Assembly (NCBI GenBank): GCA_017428265.1 | Contig: JAFRRD010000033.1 | Location: 23,546 to 87,545 of the forward strand | Length of the DNA: 64,000 nucleotides | Direction of reading: 5' to 3' | DNA from: Lachnospiraceae bacterium | Lineage (GTDB): Bacteria; Bacillota; Clostridia; Lachnospirales; Lachnospiraceae | Part shown: positions 28,907 through 39,660 of the stretch, piece by piece | Layout of the letters: the number at the start of each line of letters is the position of its first letter | Position numbering within the stretch: position 1 is the stretch's first letter | Program-made: the position numbers and the translations under genes | Notes under the pieces: model-generated | Seen by the model: the letters and a program-made list of their open reading frames with translations, nothing else | Database searches by the model: none | Told to the model about the DNA's origin: nothing

Positions 28907-29803
28907 TCATTTCTTTGCCGAATAGCCGAAGCCCTTCAGCTGGCTCATGTCGTTTCGCCAATCCCTGCGCACCTTTACCCAGAGTTTCAGGCTGATGCGT
29001 GCGTCCATCAGGGCTTCGATCTCGAGGCGTGCCTCGGTGCCGATCTTTTTCAGCATTGCGCCTTTTTTGCCGATCACGATGCCCTTGTGTGATTCCTTCT
29101 CGCAGACGATCGACGCATCGACGTCGAAAAGTCCGTCAGGCCGTTCCGCCATCCGTTCGACCTCCACGGCAATGCCGTGCGGCACTTCGTCGGAAAGATT
29201 CCGGAGCGCCTTTTCCCGGATGATCTCCGCGGCGATCTGCCGCATCGGCTGGTCCGTCAGCGTATCCTCATCAAAGTACTGCGGTCCTTCGGGCAACGCC
29301 TCAAAGATCGCCGCCATAAGAGCGTCCGTATTTTCCCCGGTCAGGGCTGAGACACGGATCACCTTTTTGAAGGGATATTCCTTCAGGAACGCTTCCTCAC
29401 AGGCCGATACTGCTTCCGGCGCGGCTGCATCGATCTTGTTGATGACCAGATACACAGGCGTTTTCACGCCCTTCAACTTCTCGCGAACAAAAGCCTCTCC
29501 CTCGCCGAAATACGCCGACGGTTCGGCCAGCCACAGGATCAGGTCGACCTCCTTCAGCGTGCCTTCCGCCGCTGCGATCATATAGTCGCCCAGCTTGTTC
29601 TTCGCGTGGGTTATCCCGGGCGTATCGAGGAAAATGATCTGCCCGCGTTCATCCGTATAAACCGTTTCAATGCGGTTTCTGGTCGTCTGCGGCTTTTCCG
29701 AAGTAATGGCGATCTTCTGCCCGATCAGCCGGTTCATCAGCGTGGATTTGCCCACGTTCGGCCGGCCGATCAGGGTCACGAAGCCGGAATGAAATCCTTC
29801 CAT
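28907..29803 (-). CDS. era: GTPase Era
   Basis: GTPase that binds the 3' end of 16S rRNA in late 30S assembly. G1 is [10 protein letters not shown] near residue 13, G3 DTPGI near 60, and G4 NKID near 121. The C-terminal KH domain contains GIVIGKKGAMLKKIG near 241. Length (298 residues) is typical. The gene lies between the M16C peptidase gene and recO; the gap to recO is 49 bases and has no terminator. Confidence 0.97.
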   Translation of the reverse strand: MEGFHSGFVTLIGRPNVGKSTLMNRLIGQKIAITSEKPQTTRNRIETVYTDERGQIIFLDTPGITHAKNKLGDYMIAAAEGTLKEVDLILWLAEPSAYFGEGEAFVREKLKGVKTPVYLVINKIDAAAPEAVSACEEAFLKEYPFKKVIRVSALTGENTDALMAAIFEALPEGPQYFDEDTLTDQPMRQIAAEIIREKALRNLSDEVPHGIAVEVERMAERPDGLFDVDASIVCEKESHKGIVIGKKGAMLKKIGTEARLEIEALMDARISLKLWVKVRRDWRNDMSQLKGFGYSAKK

Positions 29804-29815
29804 AAGCAGCCTTTC

Positions 29816-32728
29816 CTACAGGGTCTCAGTGTGCAGGAACAGGTCACTGTCCGCATCAATGCCGGCAGCCGTTCCGAATACGCAGAAGTTGTTCTGCGCC
29901 AGCACGGCTTTGACGTAAGGCGCAAGCGCCTTCAGCGTTTCCGGCGTGCAGGCCAGGGCCTCGTCGCGTTCCTTCTGCAGGTCTTCCTGCGTGATGCCTG
30001 ACAGCCAGAGCCTGAAGTCTGTGCTTCCCTTCATCGACGGCGTGAGCGGTGAATCGAAACCGCCGCCGACCGTGGAGATGATGAAACCGTCCACGGCTTC
30101 CTGCGGCAGTTCGAGTTTCTCCAGCCAGGCCGGGATCGCCTCGTAGACTTCCTTGGTCTTCCGGACGTTCGGGTCCCGGTACGATACAAAGAAGGCGTCG
30201 CCGCCCATCGTGAAGCGGCACATGCAGCCGTACGCGCCGCCGAGCACACGGACATTCTGCCACAGATACCCGGCAGACAGAGCGGAACGCAGCACCGGAA
30301 GGGCGCCGGTATAAGGGCCGGCTTCCAGGAAACTCCCGGCCATTGCCACGTAGCCGACCGCACCGCTGGTCTTTACGCCTTCATTTTTCTTTTCCGGCGC
30401 GGGCAGGCGGAAGCAGTCTCCGGCTGTCTCCGGGAAAGCCTTTACAAAATCCGCAAGCAGGGCTTTGATGCGCGGATAGGCTTCCGCTTCCGACGTGACG
30501 TTCAGGATCATGCCGGAACGAGTATATATACGGCGAGCCGTCCCGGCGAGTTTTTCGGCGATCTCTTCCTTCCGGTTTTCCATACTGTTCTCCAGATCAC
30601 CTGCAAAGCGGAAGAATTCCAGACCGCCGGTCAGTTCACTGAGCAGGGCCTTGTCGTCATAATAGGACGAGGCGCGGCGCATGGCGGCCTGATGACCGGC
30701 ACCCATCAGCGTCTGGCGCAGGCCGGTCACGGTCTCGGCCAGGATCTCGCGGATGCGGTCCTCTTCATTGAAGCGGGCTTTCAGCAGGACCTCCTTCAGG
30801 AGTTCCAGCGCCGGCGCCAGCTTTTCGTCCAGTGCCTTCACCGAAACGGAGACCATCGGCGCCCAGCTGTTTTCGTGATAACGGGCGACGGTCTCGATCC
30901 CGAAGGTGATGCCGCCGGTCAGTTCCATGCCCATGTCATAGAGTTCGCGATAGTCGTGGTCTTCCGTCGATACCTGGTTGAAGCAGGATTTGTACAGGCC
31001 GAGCCAGGGGATGAGTTCTTCCGGCAGGTCCTTCAGCGGGAAGAACAGCTGCAGATAATCTATGCCCGAGGTCTTCTCGCTGCGATGGATCAGCTTCACG
31101 CCGCCGGCTTCATCCTCTTCGTTGTCGATATGCCGTGCTCTGCGGGAAAGGTCTGCGACCGTGATCTTCGGGACCTTCGCAAGGTCTTCCTCGCGGTCGG
31201 GCGTTTCCTGCCAGCGCTTCAGTTCGGCCGAATCTTCAACGAGCTTTTTCAGTTCCTCAGGCGTCATGGCGGCCTTGAGCGCAGCCATTTTCTCTTTCAG
31301 CGCGGCATCGTCCTTCTCTGCCTTTCCGGGCTCGGGAACCATTTCCAGCAGCGTGCAGTGCGGGTTCTCCAGGAAGATCTTACGGATCAGTCCTTCAAAA
31401 TAACCGTCTTCAACGTGTGCCTTGTAATATGCGCAATCGGCGTCGTAGCGCAGCGGGCGGAAAGGATCATCCAGGTCATAGAGCCAGTTGCGGAGGATCT
31501 CAAGCCCGAAGATCAGGCCCTTCGATAAGCCGCCGAAATCGGCTTCGCGGGTCTGGAACTCGCTGTTGCTGATCGCCGCCTTCAATGCGGTCCTGTTCAG
31601 GCCTTCCGAGGCCAGTTTTTCAAGTGTTTCACGGATCACACGGGCAAATTTCTCTTTTTTGCCCGACGGCGCATCCTTTGCCGTGACCGAGAAGAAGCCC
31701 TGCAGCATTTCCGGATCGTTCATGCCGGAAACATCCTTGCCGAGGCCGGCGTCCAGCAGCGCTTTCTTGAGCGGCGCACCGGGCGCGTTCAGAAGGACCT
31801 GCTCCAGGATGCTGAGCGCAGCCATCGTCTGGATGTCTTTCACTTCTCCGGTCACCCACTGCATCGAATAGCAGCTGCGGCCTTCCGGGTCCTCGTCGGA
31901 ACCGACGGGATAGGCAATGCTGAACGTCCTGGGCGCATCAAAGGCAGGCTGAAGCTTCAGCGCGGAATCGATCTCCTCGCGCTCGTAAGCGGCCAGATAG
32001 GCTTCGTCGATGAAGCGCAGACGGTCGTCCATGTCGCAGTTGCCGTACAGGTAGATCCAGGAATTGGACGGATGGTACAGCTTTTTGTGGAAGGCGCAGA
32101 ACTTCTCATAGGAAAGCGTCGGGATCGCTTCCGGAGCGCCGCCGCTTTCAAAACCGTAGGAGGTATCCGGAAACAGGCTGTTCTTCGCATAGCGGTCGAG
32201 CATCCCGTCAACTGAGGAAAATGCCCCTTTCATTTCGCTGTAGACCACGCCGTTCATCGTCAGCTCAGCGTCTTCGCTCTCCAGTTCATAACGCCAGCCT
32301 TCCTGGCGGAAAATGCGGCTGTCGCCGTGCAGCAACGGATGAAAGACCGCGTCCAGATAGACGTCCATCAGATTCGCGAAGTCCCTGTCGTTGCAGCTGG
32401 ACACGGGATAGACTGTCTTGTCCGGATAGGTCATCGCGTTTAGGAAGGTATTCGGCGAGGTCTTCATCAGTTCGACGAAAGGATCCTTGACCGGAAATCT
32501 GTCGCTCCCGCAGAGTACCGAATGCTCCAGAATGTGGGAAAGCCCGCTGTCGTCTATCGGCGGCGTGCGGAAAGCGATGGCAAAGACCTTGTTCGGATCC
32601 TCCGCCGGAAGGCAGATCACGCGGGCACCGGTCTTTTTATGGCGGAGCACATACGCAGTAAGTCCGAGCTCTTCCAGCCCGGACTCCTTCACAAGTTCAT
32701 AAGTTTCGGGAAATCTCATCTGTTCCAT
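29816..32728 (-). CDS. M16C (insulinase/PreP-type) zinc metallopeptidase
   Basis: Large 970-residue peptidase with the inverted zinc motif HxxEH as HILEH at residues 65-69, and the distal glutamate expected about 75 residues later in the region near GVVYSEMKG. The four-domain layout and length match the presequence-peptidase (PreP/Cym1) group, which degrades short unstructured peptides. No signal peptide is seen, so a cytoplasmic role is likely. It is common in Lachnospiraceae. It sits between the MltG-like gene and era with short gaps. Confidence 0.92.
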   Translation of the reverse strand: MEQMRFPETYELVKESGLEELGLTAYVLRHKKTGARVICLPAEDPNKVFAIAFRTPPIDDSGLSHILEHSVLCGSDRFPVKDPFVELMKTSPNTFLNAMTYPDKTVYPVSSCNDRDFANLMDVYLDAVFHPLLHGDSRIFRQEGWRYELESEDAELTMNGVVYSEMKGAFSSVDGMLDRYAKNSLFPDTSYGFESGGAPEAIPTLSYEKFCAFHKKLYHPSNSWIYLYGNCDMDDRLRFIDEAYLAAYEREEIDSALKLQPAFDAPRTFSIAYPVGSDEDPEGRSCYSMQWVTGEVKDIQTMAALSILEQVLLNAPGAPLKKALLDAGLGKDVSGMNDPEMLQGFFSVTAKDAPSGKKEKFARVIRETLEKLASEGLNRTALKAAISNSEFQTREADFGGLSKGLIFGLEILRNWLYDLDDPFRPLRYDADCAYYKAHVEDGYFEGLIRKIFLENPHCTLLEMVPEPGKAEKDDAALKEKMAALKAAMTPEELKKLVEDSAELKRWQETPDREEDLAKVPKITVADLSRRARHIDNEEDEAGGVKLIHRSEKTSGIDYLQLFFPLKDLPEELIPWLGLYKSCFNQVSTEDHDYRELYDMGMELTGGITFGIETVARYHENSWAPMVSVSVKALDEKLAPALELLKEVLLKARFNEEDRIREILAETVTGLRQTLMGAGHQAAMRRASSYYDDKALLSELTGGLEFFRFAGDLENSMENRKEEIAEKLAGTARRIYTRSGMILNVTSEAEAYPRIKALLADFVKAFPETAGDCFRLPAPEKKNEGVKTSGAVGYVAMAGSFLEAGPYTGALPVLRSALSAGYLWQNVRVLGGAYGCMCRFTMGGDAFFVSYRDPNVRKTKEVYEAIPAWLEKLELPQEAVDGFIISTVGGGFDSPLTPSMKGSTDFRLWLSGITQEDLQKERDEALACTPETLKALAPYVKAVLAQNNFCVFGTAAGIDADSDLFLHTETL

Positions 32729-32775
32729 ACTGTCTCCTCAGATGCGGATATTGTTTTCGGCGCGCGGCTCCGGGC

Positions 32776-33216
32776 CTATTGCTCCGGCGGCGTCGACATG
32801 ATGCGCAGCATCTCGTAGATGGTCTGCGACGAATTCAGCGTATAGGTCCCGGGCAGGATCTCGTAGCCGTAGATCTTTGCCTGGACGACGAAGACGGCTC
32901 TGTTCGCGGTCAGTCCGTTCTGGACAAGCTCCTCTCCGACCGAACGGAGCGACTGGCCTTCGAGAACCGTAAACTCGACATTGCGTCCGGGTGCCTGATC
33001 GACTGTCGGCGTCGTAAAGACCGAGTAGCCGAAGCGGTAGGCCCAGCGCATGCCGTAAAAGAGTGCCATAACAAACACAGCCGCAACGGCGATCTTGAAC
33101 ACGACGTGAAGTCCGTGTGTCAGGATCGACCGTGCTGCTTCCCGCTCTTCCCTGTCTTTTCGTTCCTCGTAGCGGTCCTGGACCGTATTACCGGAACTCT
33201 TTTCGGAAAAAGCCAC
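32776..33216 (-). CDS. MltG-like membrane protein lacking the catalytic domain
   Basis: Membrane protein of 146 residues with a basic, highly charged cytoplasmic N-terminus, one membrane segment (about 39-60) and an extracellular domain of about 80 residues. That domain resembles the LysM-like part of the lytic transglycosylase MltG: VLEGQSLRSVGEELVQNGL, then ILPGTYTLNSSQTIYEML. The catalytic YceG domain that should follow is missing; the frame stops soon after TPPEQ. It starts four bases after the RNase J stop. It may be a regulator or binding subunit rather than an enzyme. Confidence 0.75.
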   Translation of the reverse strand: MAFSEKSSGNTVQDRYEERKDREEREAARSILTHGLHVVFKIAVAAVFVMALFYGMRWAYRFGYSVFTTPTVDQAPGRNVEFTVLEGQSLRSVGEELVQNGLTANRAVFVVQAKIYGYEILPGTYTLNSSQTIYEMLRIMSTPPEQ

Positions 33217-33219
33217 TGC

Positions 33220-34869
33220 CTAGACCTCCATGATGATCGGAATGATCATCGGGCTCCTGCGCATGCGTTTCCACAGGAAGTCACCGAGATCGTCCTTCAT
33301 TTCCTGTTTAATCTTCGTCCAGTCGGCAACGCCGCGGCTGCGGCAGCTGACGATGGTGCCGTACGCGACTTCCTGTGCCTCCTCCATGAGTTCTTCGGAC
33401 TCACGGACGTAGACGAAGCCGCGTGTGATGATATCCGGTCCGGCAAGCAGTTCGCCCGTGCCGTGCTGGAACACGGATACCAGAATGATGATGCCGTGCT
33501 GCGCCAGCAGCTGGCGGTCGCGCAGGACGATGTTGCCCACGTCGCCGACGCCGAGACCGTCCACGAGGATACGGCCGTTCGCGACCTTATCCACAACGGA
33601 AGCGCCTTCCTCGTCCACCTCGAGCACGTCGCCCGCTTCCATCAGGAAGATGTTCTCGCGCGGAATGCCGAGATCGGCGGCGATGGACGCCTGCGCCTGG
33701 CGGTGGCGGTATTCGCCGTGCACCGGGATCGCGAATTTCGGCTTGCAGAGGGAGTAAATCAATTTGATCTCTTCCTGGCAGGCGTGGCCGGATACGTGCA
33801 CGTCCTGGAAAATGACCTTCGCGCCCTGGGCGGTCAGCTCGTTGATGATCTTAGCGACAGCCTTCTCGTTGCCGGGGATCGGCGTGGAACTCAGGATGAT
33901 GACGTCGGTCGGATCGATCGTGACCTTGCGGTGGATGCTCGCGGCCATGCGGGAAAGCGAAGCCATGCTCTCACCCTGGCTGCCCGTCGTGATCAGCACG
34001 GTCTTCTCACGAGGGAAGTTGCGGATATCCTCCAGTGAGACCAGCGTCTCCTCGGGAATATTGATGTAGCCGACTTCCGAAGCCGTGCTCAGGATGCGCG
34101 TCATGCTGCGGCCGTCCACGGCCACCTTGCGGTCGTAGCGTACCGCTGCGTTGATGATCTGCTGCACGCGGTCGACGTTAGAGGCGAAGGTCGCCACGAT
34201 GATGCGGCTGTTCTGGTTCTCGGCGAAGATATTATCGATCGTGCGGCCGACGGTGCTTTCCGACATCGTAAAGCCCTCGCGTATCGCATTCGTTGAATCG
34301 CAGAGGAGCGCCAGGACGCCCTGCTGGCCGAGTTCGGCGAAGCGGGCAAGATTGATCGGATCGCCGAAAACAGGCGTGTAGTCGACCTTGAAGTCGCCCG
34401 TATGCACCACGGTGCCGGCCGGGCAGCTGATGGCGAAGGCCGCCGCATCCACGATGCTGTGGTTCGTGCGGATGAATTCCACCTTGAACGAACCGGTCGT
34501 AACAGTCTGCCCGTAGCCGACGATCTTCCGGCGTGCGGTATTTTCCAGGCCCTGCTCCTCGAGTTTTCCTTCGATGAGCGCCATGGTCAGTTTGGTGCCG
34601 TAAATGGGAACGTTGACCTTTCGCAGGATGTACGGCAGCGCTCCGATGTGGTCCTCATGTCCGTGCGTTATGAAGAAGCCGCGCACGCGGTCGAGGTTTT
34701 CCTCCAGGTAGGTCACGTCCGGGATGACCAGGTCGATGCCGAGCATGTCGTCGCTCGGGAAGGCCAGCCCGCAGTCCACGACGATGATATCGTCTTCGTA
34801 CTCAAATGCAGTAATGTTCATCCCGATCTGGTCGAGGCCGCCAAGCGGGATAATGCGGAGTTTGCTCAT
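33220..34869 (-). CDS. rnj: Ribonuclease J
   Basis: Metallo-beta-lactamase/beta-CASP RNase with endonuclease and 5'-3' exonuclease activity. The zinc motif HGHEDHIG is near residue 70, with later motifs HTGDFKVDY near 160 and GHACQEE near 362. The C-terminal domain is present. Length (549 residues) is typical for a single RNase J. RNase Y and PNPase are also encoded in this window, so the main RNA-decay enzymes of a Firmicute are together here. Confidence 0.96.
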   Translation of the reverse strand: MSKLRIIPLGGLDQIGMNITAFEYEDDIIVVDCGLAFPSDDMLGIDLVIPDVTYLEENLDRVRGFFITHGHEDHIGALPYILRKVNVPIYGTKLTMALIEGKLEEQGLENTARRKIVGYGQTVTTGSFKVEFIRTNHSIVDAAAFAISCPAGTVVHTGDFKVDYTPVFGDPINLARFAELGQQGVLALLCDSTNAIREGFTMSESTVGRTIDNIFAENQNSRIIVATFASNVDRVQQIINAAVRYDRKVAVDGRSMTRILSTASEVGYINIPEETLVSLEDIRNFPREKTVLITTGSQGESMASLSRMAASIHRKVTIDPTDVIILSSTPIPGNEKAVAKIINELTAQGAKVIFQDVHVSGHACQEEIKLIYSLCKPKFAIPVHGEYRHRQAQASIAADLGIPRENIFLMEAGDVLEVDEEGASVVDKVANGRILVDGLGVGDVGNIVLRDRQLLAQHGIIILVSVFQHGTGELLAGPDIITRGFVYVRESEELMEEAQEVAYGTIVSCRSRGVADWTKIKQEMKDDLGDFLWKRMRRSPMIIPIIMEV

Positions 34870-34891
34870 TTGTTTTCTCCTGATTTATTTG

Positions 34892-35149
34892 TCAGAACTG
34901 CAGATCGATGTCGTCAAGCTGCTCGGCAAATACGCTGAGCAGATAGTCCAGGGCGCTGTCGTCGGTCACCGGCTCGTAGACCGCCTCCTCGCTCCCTTCC
35001 GGAGAAACATCCTTAAAGATGTAGCACTCTCCGTCTCCGGCCTCCACGTCCGAAGCCAGCAGATAATCCTCGCCGGCCAGCTTCGTCGTGTCGATCACAT
35101 ACAGTTCGATCTCTTCTCCGAGGTCTCCTTTAAATCTGATCTTCTCCAT
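34892..35149 (-). CDS. DUF1292 family protein
   Basis: Acidic protein of 85 residues from the DUF1292 (YrzB-like) family, regularly encoded with ireB and ruvX in Firmicutes. The recognisable pattern is an ELYVIDTTKLAGEDYLLAS core followed by CYIFKDV. It ends with a Leu/Asp-rich acidic segment. The start overlaps the ruvX end by 20 bases. The function is unknown. Confidence 0.88.
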   Translation of the reverse strand: MEKIRFKGDLGEEIELYVIDTTKLAGEDYLLASDVEAGDGECYIFKDVSPEGSEEAVYEPVTDDSALDYLLSVFAEQLDDIDLQF

Positions 35150-35576
35150 GCTTCACCTCCTCCCGTGAAATAAAGCTCTCCAGGATCAGTACGGCAGCCA
35201 GCTGGTCGATGACCTCCTTGCGGTCCTTCCGGGCAAAGCCCGTCTCGTCAAGGATCTCACCGGCTTCCAGCGTGGTCAGCCGTTCGTCTTCGTAGTACAC
35301 CGGAAGGCCTGTGCGTCTTGCGACAGCCTCCCCGAACTGCCGGGCCAGTTGCGCGCGTTCTCCTTCCGTATCATCCATGTTGAGCGGCAGTCCGACCACG
35401 ACGGCAGAGATCTCCATTTCGCGGCAGAGGGCTTCGATCCGCGCCAGCGTGCGGCGCAGTTTCTTTTCCTCTTTCCGGACGATCGTCTCCACCGGCTGGA
35501 CGGTCAGCCCCAGCGGATCGGTCGCCGCAGTGCCTACGGTCTTCGAACCGTAGTCAAGGCCCAGCAGGCGCCTCAT
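35130..35576 (-). CDS. ruvX: RuvX/YqgF family pre-16S rRNA nuclease (putative Holliday junction resolvase)
   Basis: RNase H-fold protein of 148 residues. The N-terminal [20 protein letters not shown] holds the first catalytic Asp. [17 protein letters not shown] near residue 58 and YYEDERLTT near 95 complete the active site, with a late Asp in [11 protein letters not shown]. Family members process pre-16S rRNA 5' ends in E. coli and were earlier proposed to be resolvases. It overlaps ireB by four bases, giving the conserved ireB-ruvX-DUF1292 cluster. Confidence 0.94.
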   Translation of the reverse strand: MRRLLGLDYGSKTVGTAATDPLGLTVQPVETIVRKEEKKLRRTLARIEALCREMEISAVVVGLPLNMDDTEGERAQLARQFGEAVARRTGLPVYYEDERLTTLEAGEILDETGFARKDRKEVIDQLAAVLILESFISREEVKHGEDQI

Positions 35577-35845
35577 TGTTTTTCGATCACGTTCGCGATG
35601 TAGGCCCGGAGGATCTCCTCCAGGATCTCGTCGCGTTCCACCTGGGAGATCAGGTAGCGGGCGTCGCGGTAACTCGTCACGTAGGTCGGGTCGCCCGACA
35701 TGATATAGCCGACGATCTGGCTGACGGGGTCGTAGCCCTTGGTCTGCAGGGCACGGTAGACCTGCTCCAGCATCTCGTCGATCGGCAGGGTGCGTTCCTG
35801 GATCGGCTGAAAGCTCTTCGTCATTTTCAATTCGTTATCCGTCAT
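35573..35845 (-). CDS. ireB: IreB family regulatory phosphoprotein (UPF0297)
   Basis: Small protein of 90 residues. Its homologue in Enterococcus is phosphorylated by the PASTA kinase IreK and lowers cephalosporin resistance. The conserved block [21 protein letters not shown] is split here around residues 41-61, followed by [22 protein letters not shown]. An N-terminal Thr-containing segment could be the phosphosite. It overlaps ruvX by four bases and follows potCD by 26 bases. Confidence 0.93.
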   Translation of the reverse strand: MTDNELKMTKSFQPIQERTLPIDEMLEQVYRALQTKGYDPVSQIVGYIMSGDPTYVTSYRDARYLISQVERDEILEEILRAYIANVIEKQ

Positions 35846-35871
35846 ACTGTCCTCCTGAATAAGGCTGTAAC

Positions 35872-37773
35872 TCAGTTTCCTCTGAAGCGCTTCCAGTAGG
35901 AAGCCAGGATCAGATCGCCTTCTTTGCCCAGATAGTGGTACATATCGCAGAGATCGAGCGTCTCCTGGGAAGGGAACACATTCTCGTCTTCGCGGATATC
36001 CTCCTCGATCAGCTGCATGGTCGCTGCATTCGGCGTGGGGTAGGTCAAATAGTCAAAGGTGGCAAGGCCCGCTTCCGCATCCAGCAGGAAATTGATGAAC
36101 TTCTCGGCGCCTTCCTTGTTTTTGGCATTGGCCGGGATTACGAAGCAGTCGAACCAGACGTTCGTGCCCTCTTCGGGGATGACATAGTCAAGGTTCTCGT
36201 TCTCGTCCAGGCAGTAGAGGTATTCTCCGGAGTAGATCATGCCGAGGCCGGCGCTCTCCGTGATCAGGTCGTCGCGGGCCGTGTCGTTTTCATAGGCCTG
36301 CACCAGCGGCTGCTGCACGATCAGCAGTTCCACGACCTTCTGCAGTTCTTCCGGATCCTTGGTGTTCATGTCATAGCCGAGGATCTTTTCGGCGACCATG
36401 AAGGTGTCGCGCAGGCTGTCCATCATCAGGATGCCGTATTCGGCCAATTCCGGATCCCACAGATCCTTCCAGCTCGTGATGCGGCCTTCGGGGATCATCG
36501 TCTTGTTGTAGAGGATGCCCACGGTGCCCCAGGCATAGGGGATCATATACTGATTGCCCGGATCCGAGCGCGCCAGGATCTCCATGTAGGAGGGCTCCAG
36601 GTTCGCCGCGTTCGGGATGTTGTCGTAGTTGATCTGCTGCAGGAGCTTGTTCTCGATCATCTTCTCGACCGTATAGTCGCCGGCCACCACCAGGTCATAG
36701 CTGACCTGGCCGCCTTCAATGATCGGATACATGCTTTCGTTCGTGTCAAAGGTATCCATGACGACTGAAATGCCGGTCTCCGCTTCAAAGGCAGAGATCA
36801 GGTCCGGATCGATATAGTCGCCGTAGTTGTAGAAATAGATCACCTCGCCCTTGCCGGCCATTGCACCGACATAGGGGCTGGCCAGGATGCACACGGCAGC
36901 GACCGCCGCGGCAATCACGCCGTAGCCGACCTTCTTCGCTGTCCTGCGTTTCCGGCGCTGTTCGGGCGTCAGTTCGCGGCCTTCTTTCTCCGCCTTTTCC
37001 TTTGCCTTCTCTACTTTCTCCGGCAGGAAATTGGAGATCAGCAGCACGATCAGCACGATCACGAAGATGACCGTGGACAGGGCAAAGATCGTCGGCCGGA
37101 TGCCGACCTTCACCTGGCTGTAGACCAGCGTGGAGATCGTATTGATGCCGGCGCCGCGCGTGAAATAGGTGATGATGAAATCATCCAGGCTCATCGTGAA
37201 GGCCAGCAGGAAGCCGGAGAACACGCCCGGCATGATGTCCGGCAGCACGATGTGCAGGAAGGCATAGACCGGCGTCGCGCCGAGATCCTGCGCCGCTTCG
37301 AAATGGATCGTCCCGGTCTGCCGGAGCTTGGGCAGGACGTTCAGGATGACGTAGGGCAGACAGAAGGTGATGTGCGCAAAGACCACCGTGCCGAGGCTCA
37401 GGGAGATTCCGAACATGCCGAAGGCCAGAAGGAGCGCAACAGCCGTCACGATATCGGCGTTCAGCAGCGGGATGTTGGTCAGCTGCAGGACCGTATTCTT
37501 CTGCCGCTTGGACAGCGCCATGATGCCCACGCAGGCCACGGTCCCGACGACGGTCGAGACGACCGCGGCAATCAGCGCGATGAACAGCGTGTTGCAGAAA
37601 GCGTTCAGTACCTGCGGGTTGCTGAACATTTCCTGGTACCATTTCAGGGTGAAGCCCTTCCACACGCCCATGGTCTTCGTGTTGTTGAAGCTGAGCACGA
37701 TCAAAGTGACGATGGGCAGGTACAGGAACAGCAGGATGATGATAAGGTAAAAACGTTTGAGGAAGTTCTTCAT
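35872..37773 (-). CDS. potCD: Spermidine/putrescine ABC transporter permease-substrate-binding fusion PotCD
   Basis: A 633-residue fusion of the permease PotC and the polyamine-binding protein PotD. Residues 1-255 have six membrane segments and the coupling motif EAAQDLGA (159-166). A charged linker (255-280) and a further membrane segment (281-300) then lead to a PotD-type extracellular domain (308-633) starting [16 protein letters not shown], with ligand-pocket elements VPYAWGT-like (IPYAWGT near 422). This fusion is known from other Firmicutes and anchors the binding domain to the membrane. The start overlaps potB by four bases. Confidence 0.94.
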   Translation of the reverse strand: MKNFLKRFYLIIILLFLYLPIVTLIVLSFNNTKTMGVWKGFTLKWYQEMFSNPQVLNAFCNTLFIALIAAVVSTVVGTVACVGIMALSKRQKNTVLQLTNIPLLNADIVTAVALLLAFGMFGISLSLGTVVFAHITFCLPYVILNVLPKLRQTGTIHFEAAQDLGATPVYAFLHIVLPDIMPGVFSGFLLAFTMSLDDFIITYFTRGAGINTISTLVYSQVKVGIRPTIFALSTVIFVIVLIVLLISNFLPEKVEKAKEKAEKEGRELTPEQRRKRRTAKKVGYGVIAAAVAAVCILASPYVGAMAGKGEVIYFYNYGDYIDPDLISAFEAETGISVVMDTFDTNESMYPIIEGGQVSYDLVVAGDYTVEKMIENKLLQQINYDNIPNAANLEPSYMEILARSDPGNQYMIPYAWGTVGILYNKTMIPEGRITSWKDLWDPELAEYGILMMDSLRDTFMVAEKILGYDMNTKDPEELQKVVELLIVQQPLVQAYENDTARDDLITESAGLGMIYSGEYLYCLDENENLDYVIPEEGTNVWFDCFVIPANAKNKEGAEKFINFLLDAEAGLATFDYLTYPTPNAATMQLIEEDIREDENVFPSQETLDLCDMYHYLGKEGDLILASYWKRFRGN

Positions 37774-38585
37774 ACGATGGAGCCCTCCCCGTTTTTATCG
37801 AATTTGTTGAGCAGGGCCATACTGATCAGAATGAAGACCATCATGACGAGCGACAGGCCGGAACCGAGCTGCCGGTTGCCGTTTAAGGTGAATTCCTGCT
37901 CGATGATGTTTCCGATCAGGTAGATCTTGCCGCCGCCGAGGAACTGGGAGATCACGAAGGTGGTGACGGCCGGCACGAAGACCATCGTGATGCCGCTGAT
38001 GATGCCCGGCATGGAAAGCGGCAGGAGGACCTTCGTCAGCACGGTCTTGCCCGACGCGCCGAGGTCGTAGGCCGCCTCGATCAGGTTGTTGTCGATCTTC
38101 GCCATCACATTGTAGATCGGCAGGATCATAAAGGGCAAAAAGTCATAGACCATGCCGAGAACGACCGCAGCCGGCGTATTGATGATCCGGATCGGGTCGA
38201 GGTTCAGCGAGCCGAGGATGCCGTTTATAACGCCGTTGTTGGCGAGCAGAGCCTTCCAGGCGAAGGTGCGCAGCAGGAAGTTCATCCACATCGGCAGGAT
38301 CAGGATGAAGACCACAAAGCCTTTCTTTCCGCCGGCGTGTTTTCGGAGGATCAGCCCGACCGGGTAGGCAAGAAGCAGGCAGACTACCGTGCAGATGAGG
38401 GCCAGAAGAAGCGCCAGCCCAAGGGCTTTGGCATGCTCCTCATCAGCGATCGCCGTAATGTTGGCCAGCGTGAAATGCCCTTCCTGATCCGTGAAGCCGT
38501 AATAAACGATGGCCAGCAGCGGGATGACCGTGCCGCAGAGGATAAAGACAAGATACGGGGCCGTGAGCCATTTCTTCTTAAACAT
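37770..38585 (-). CDS. potB: Spermidine/putrescine ABC transporter permease PotB
   Basis: Integral membrane subunit of 271 residues with six predicted membrane segments, pairing with PotC to form the channel. The EAA coupling motif is present as [22 protein letters not shown] near residues 170-190, where PotA docks. It overlaps potA by eight bases and potCD by four, a tightly coupled potA-potB-potCD order. Confidence 0.95.
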   Translation of the reverse strand: MFKKKWLTAPYLVFILCGTVIPLLAIVYYGFTDQEGHFTLANITAIADEEHAKALGLALLLALICTVVCLLLAYPVGLILRKHAGGKKGFVVFILILPMWMNFLLRTFAWKALLANNGVINGILGSLNLDPIRIINTPAAVVLGMVYDFLPFMILPIYNVMAKIDNNLIEAAYDLGASGKTVLTKVLLPLSMPGIISGITMVFVPAVTTFVISQFLGGGKIYLIGNIIEQEFTLNGNRQLGSGLSLVMMVFILISMALLNKFDKNGEGSIV

Positions 38586-39648
38586 CTACCACCACTGCCT
38601 CCTCGTCTTCCGATTCCGGTTTGTTCATGATCTGGATGTTGAAGGGATCCACGCTCAGGGAGACCGGCTGTCCTACGGGGAACATCGAAGTCGACTGCAC
38701 GAGCCATTCGAAACCGCCCGCCTGGACTTCCATCTCGTAATGGACGCCCTTGAAGATCAGATGGCTGACTACGCCGTCCATCTGGCCTTTTCCGGCCTCG
38801 CCGAGGATCACGTCCTCCGGCCGGATGACCACGTCTACCGGTTTGTTCTCGCCGAAGCCCGTATCCACGCAGGGGAAATCCACTCCGAGGATGCGGACCA
38901 GCTTGTCGCGCAGCATGATGCCGCCGAGGATGTTGCTGTCGCCGATGAAGGTCGCGACGAAGGCGTTCTCCGGCTCGTTGTAGATGTTCTCGGGCGTGCC
39001 CATCTGCTGGATATAGCCCTGGTTCATCACGACGACCGTGTCGGACATCGTCAGCGCCTCTTCCTGGTCGTGCGTCACGTAGATGAAGGTGATGCCGAGC
39101 TCATTTTTCAGTCGGATCAGTTCATACTGCATGTCCTGGCGCAGTTTCAGGTCGAGAGCGCCCAGCGGTTCGTCGAGCAGCAGGACCTTTGGCTCGTTCA
39201 CGATGGCGCGCGCGATCGCGATACGCTGCTGCTGGCCGCCGGAAAGCATGGTGACGTCGCGGTTCGCGTAGTCATCCATGTTCACGAGCTTCAGCGCGTA
39301 TTTGATCTTGTCGCGGATATATTCGTCGCTTTTCCCGCTGATCTTCAGGCCGAAAGCGATGTTTTCGCCGACGGTCATGTGCGGAAAAAGCGCATACTTC
39401 TGAAAGACGGTATTGAGTTGCCGTTTATTCGGCGGAAGATTCGTAATATCCTTTCCCTCGAACAGGACACGGCCCTGGTCCGGCGTAATGAAACCGCCGA
39501 TGATCCGGAGCGTTGTGGTCTTGCCGCAGCCCGAAGGCCCCAGCAGCGTCATGAACGTGTTTTCCTTGACTTCCAGGCAGAGGTCGTCCAGGACCAGGTC
39601 ATTGTCAAACTTTTTTGACACGTGCTGCAGTTCCAGAATATTGCTCAT
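38578..39648 (-). CDS. potA: Spermidine/putrescine ABC transporter ATP-binding protein PotA
   Basis: ATPase of the polyamine importer, 356 residues. Walker A is [10 protein letters not shown] near residue 37, the signature motif [14 protein letters not shown] near 135, Walker [13 protein letters not shown] near 155, and the H-loop is in [10 protein letters not shown]. The C-terminal TOBE domain (about 270-350) is present. It begins 12 bases after the YycJ-like gene and continues into potB. Confidence 0.96.
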   Translation of the reverse strand: MSNILELQHVSKKFDNDLVLDDLCLEVKENTFMTLLGPSGCGKTTTLRIIGGFITPDQGRVLFEGKDITNLPPNKRQLNTVFQKYALFPHMTVGENIAFGLKISGKSDEYIRDKIKYALKLVNMDDYANRDVTMLSGGQQQRIAIARAIVNEPKVLLLDEPLGALDLKLRQDMQYELIRLKNELGITFIYVTHDQEEALTMSDTVVVMNQGYIQQMGTPENIYNEPENAFVATFIGDSNILGGIMLRDKLVRILGVDFPCVDTGFGENKPVDVVIRPEDVILGEAGKGQMDGVVSHLIFKGVHYEMEVQAGGFEWLVQSTSMFPVGQPVSLSVDPFNIQIMNKPESEDEEAVVVDV

Positions 39649-39660
39649 CTCATTCTCCTT

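Noticed and set aside
35872-37773. The potCD fusion considered as a sequencing or assembly artefact.
   Set aside because: Fused PotC-PotD proteins are known in Firmicutes, and a membrane segment between the domains makes topological sense.
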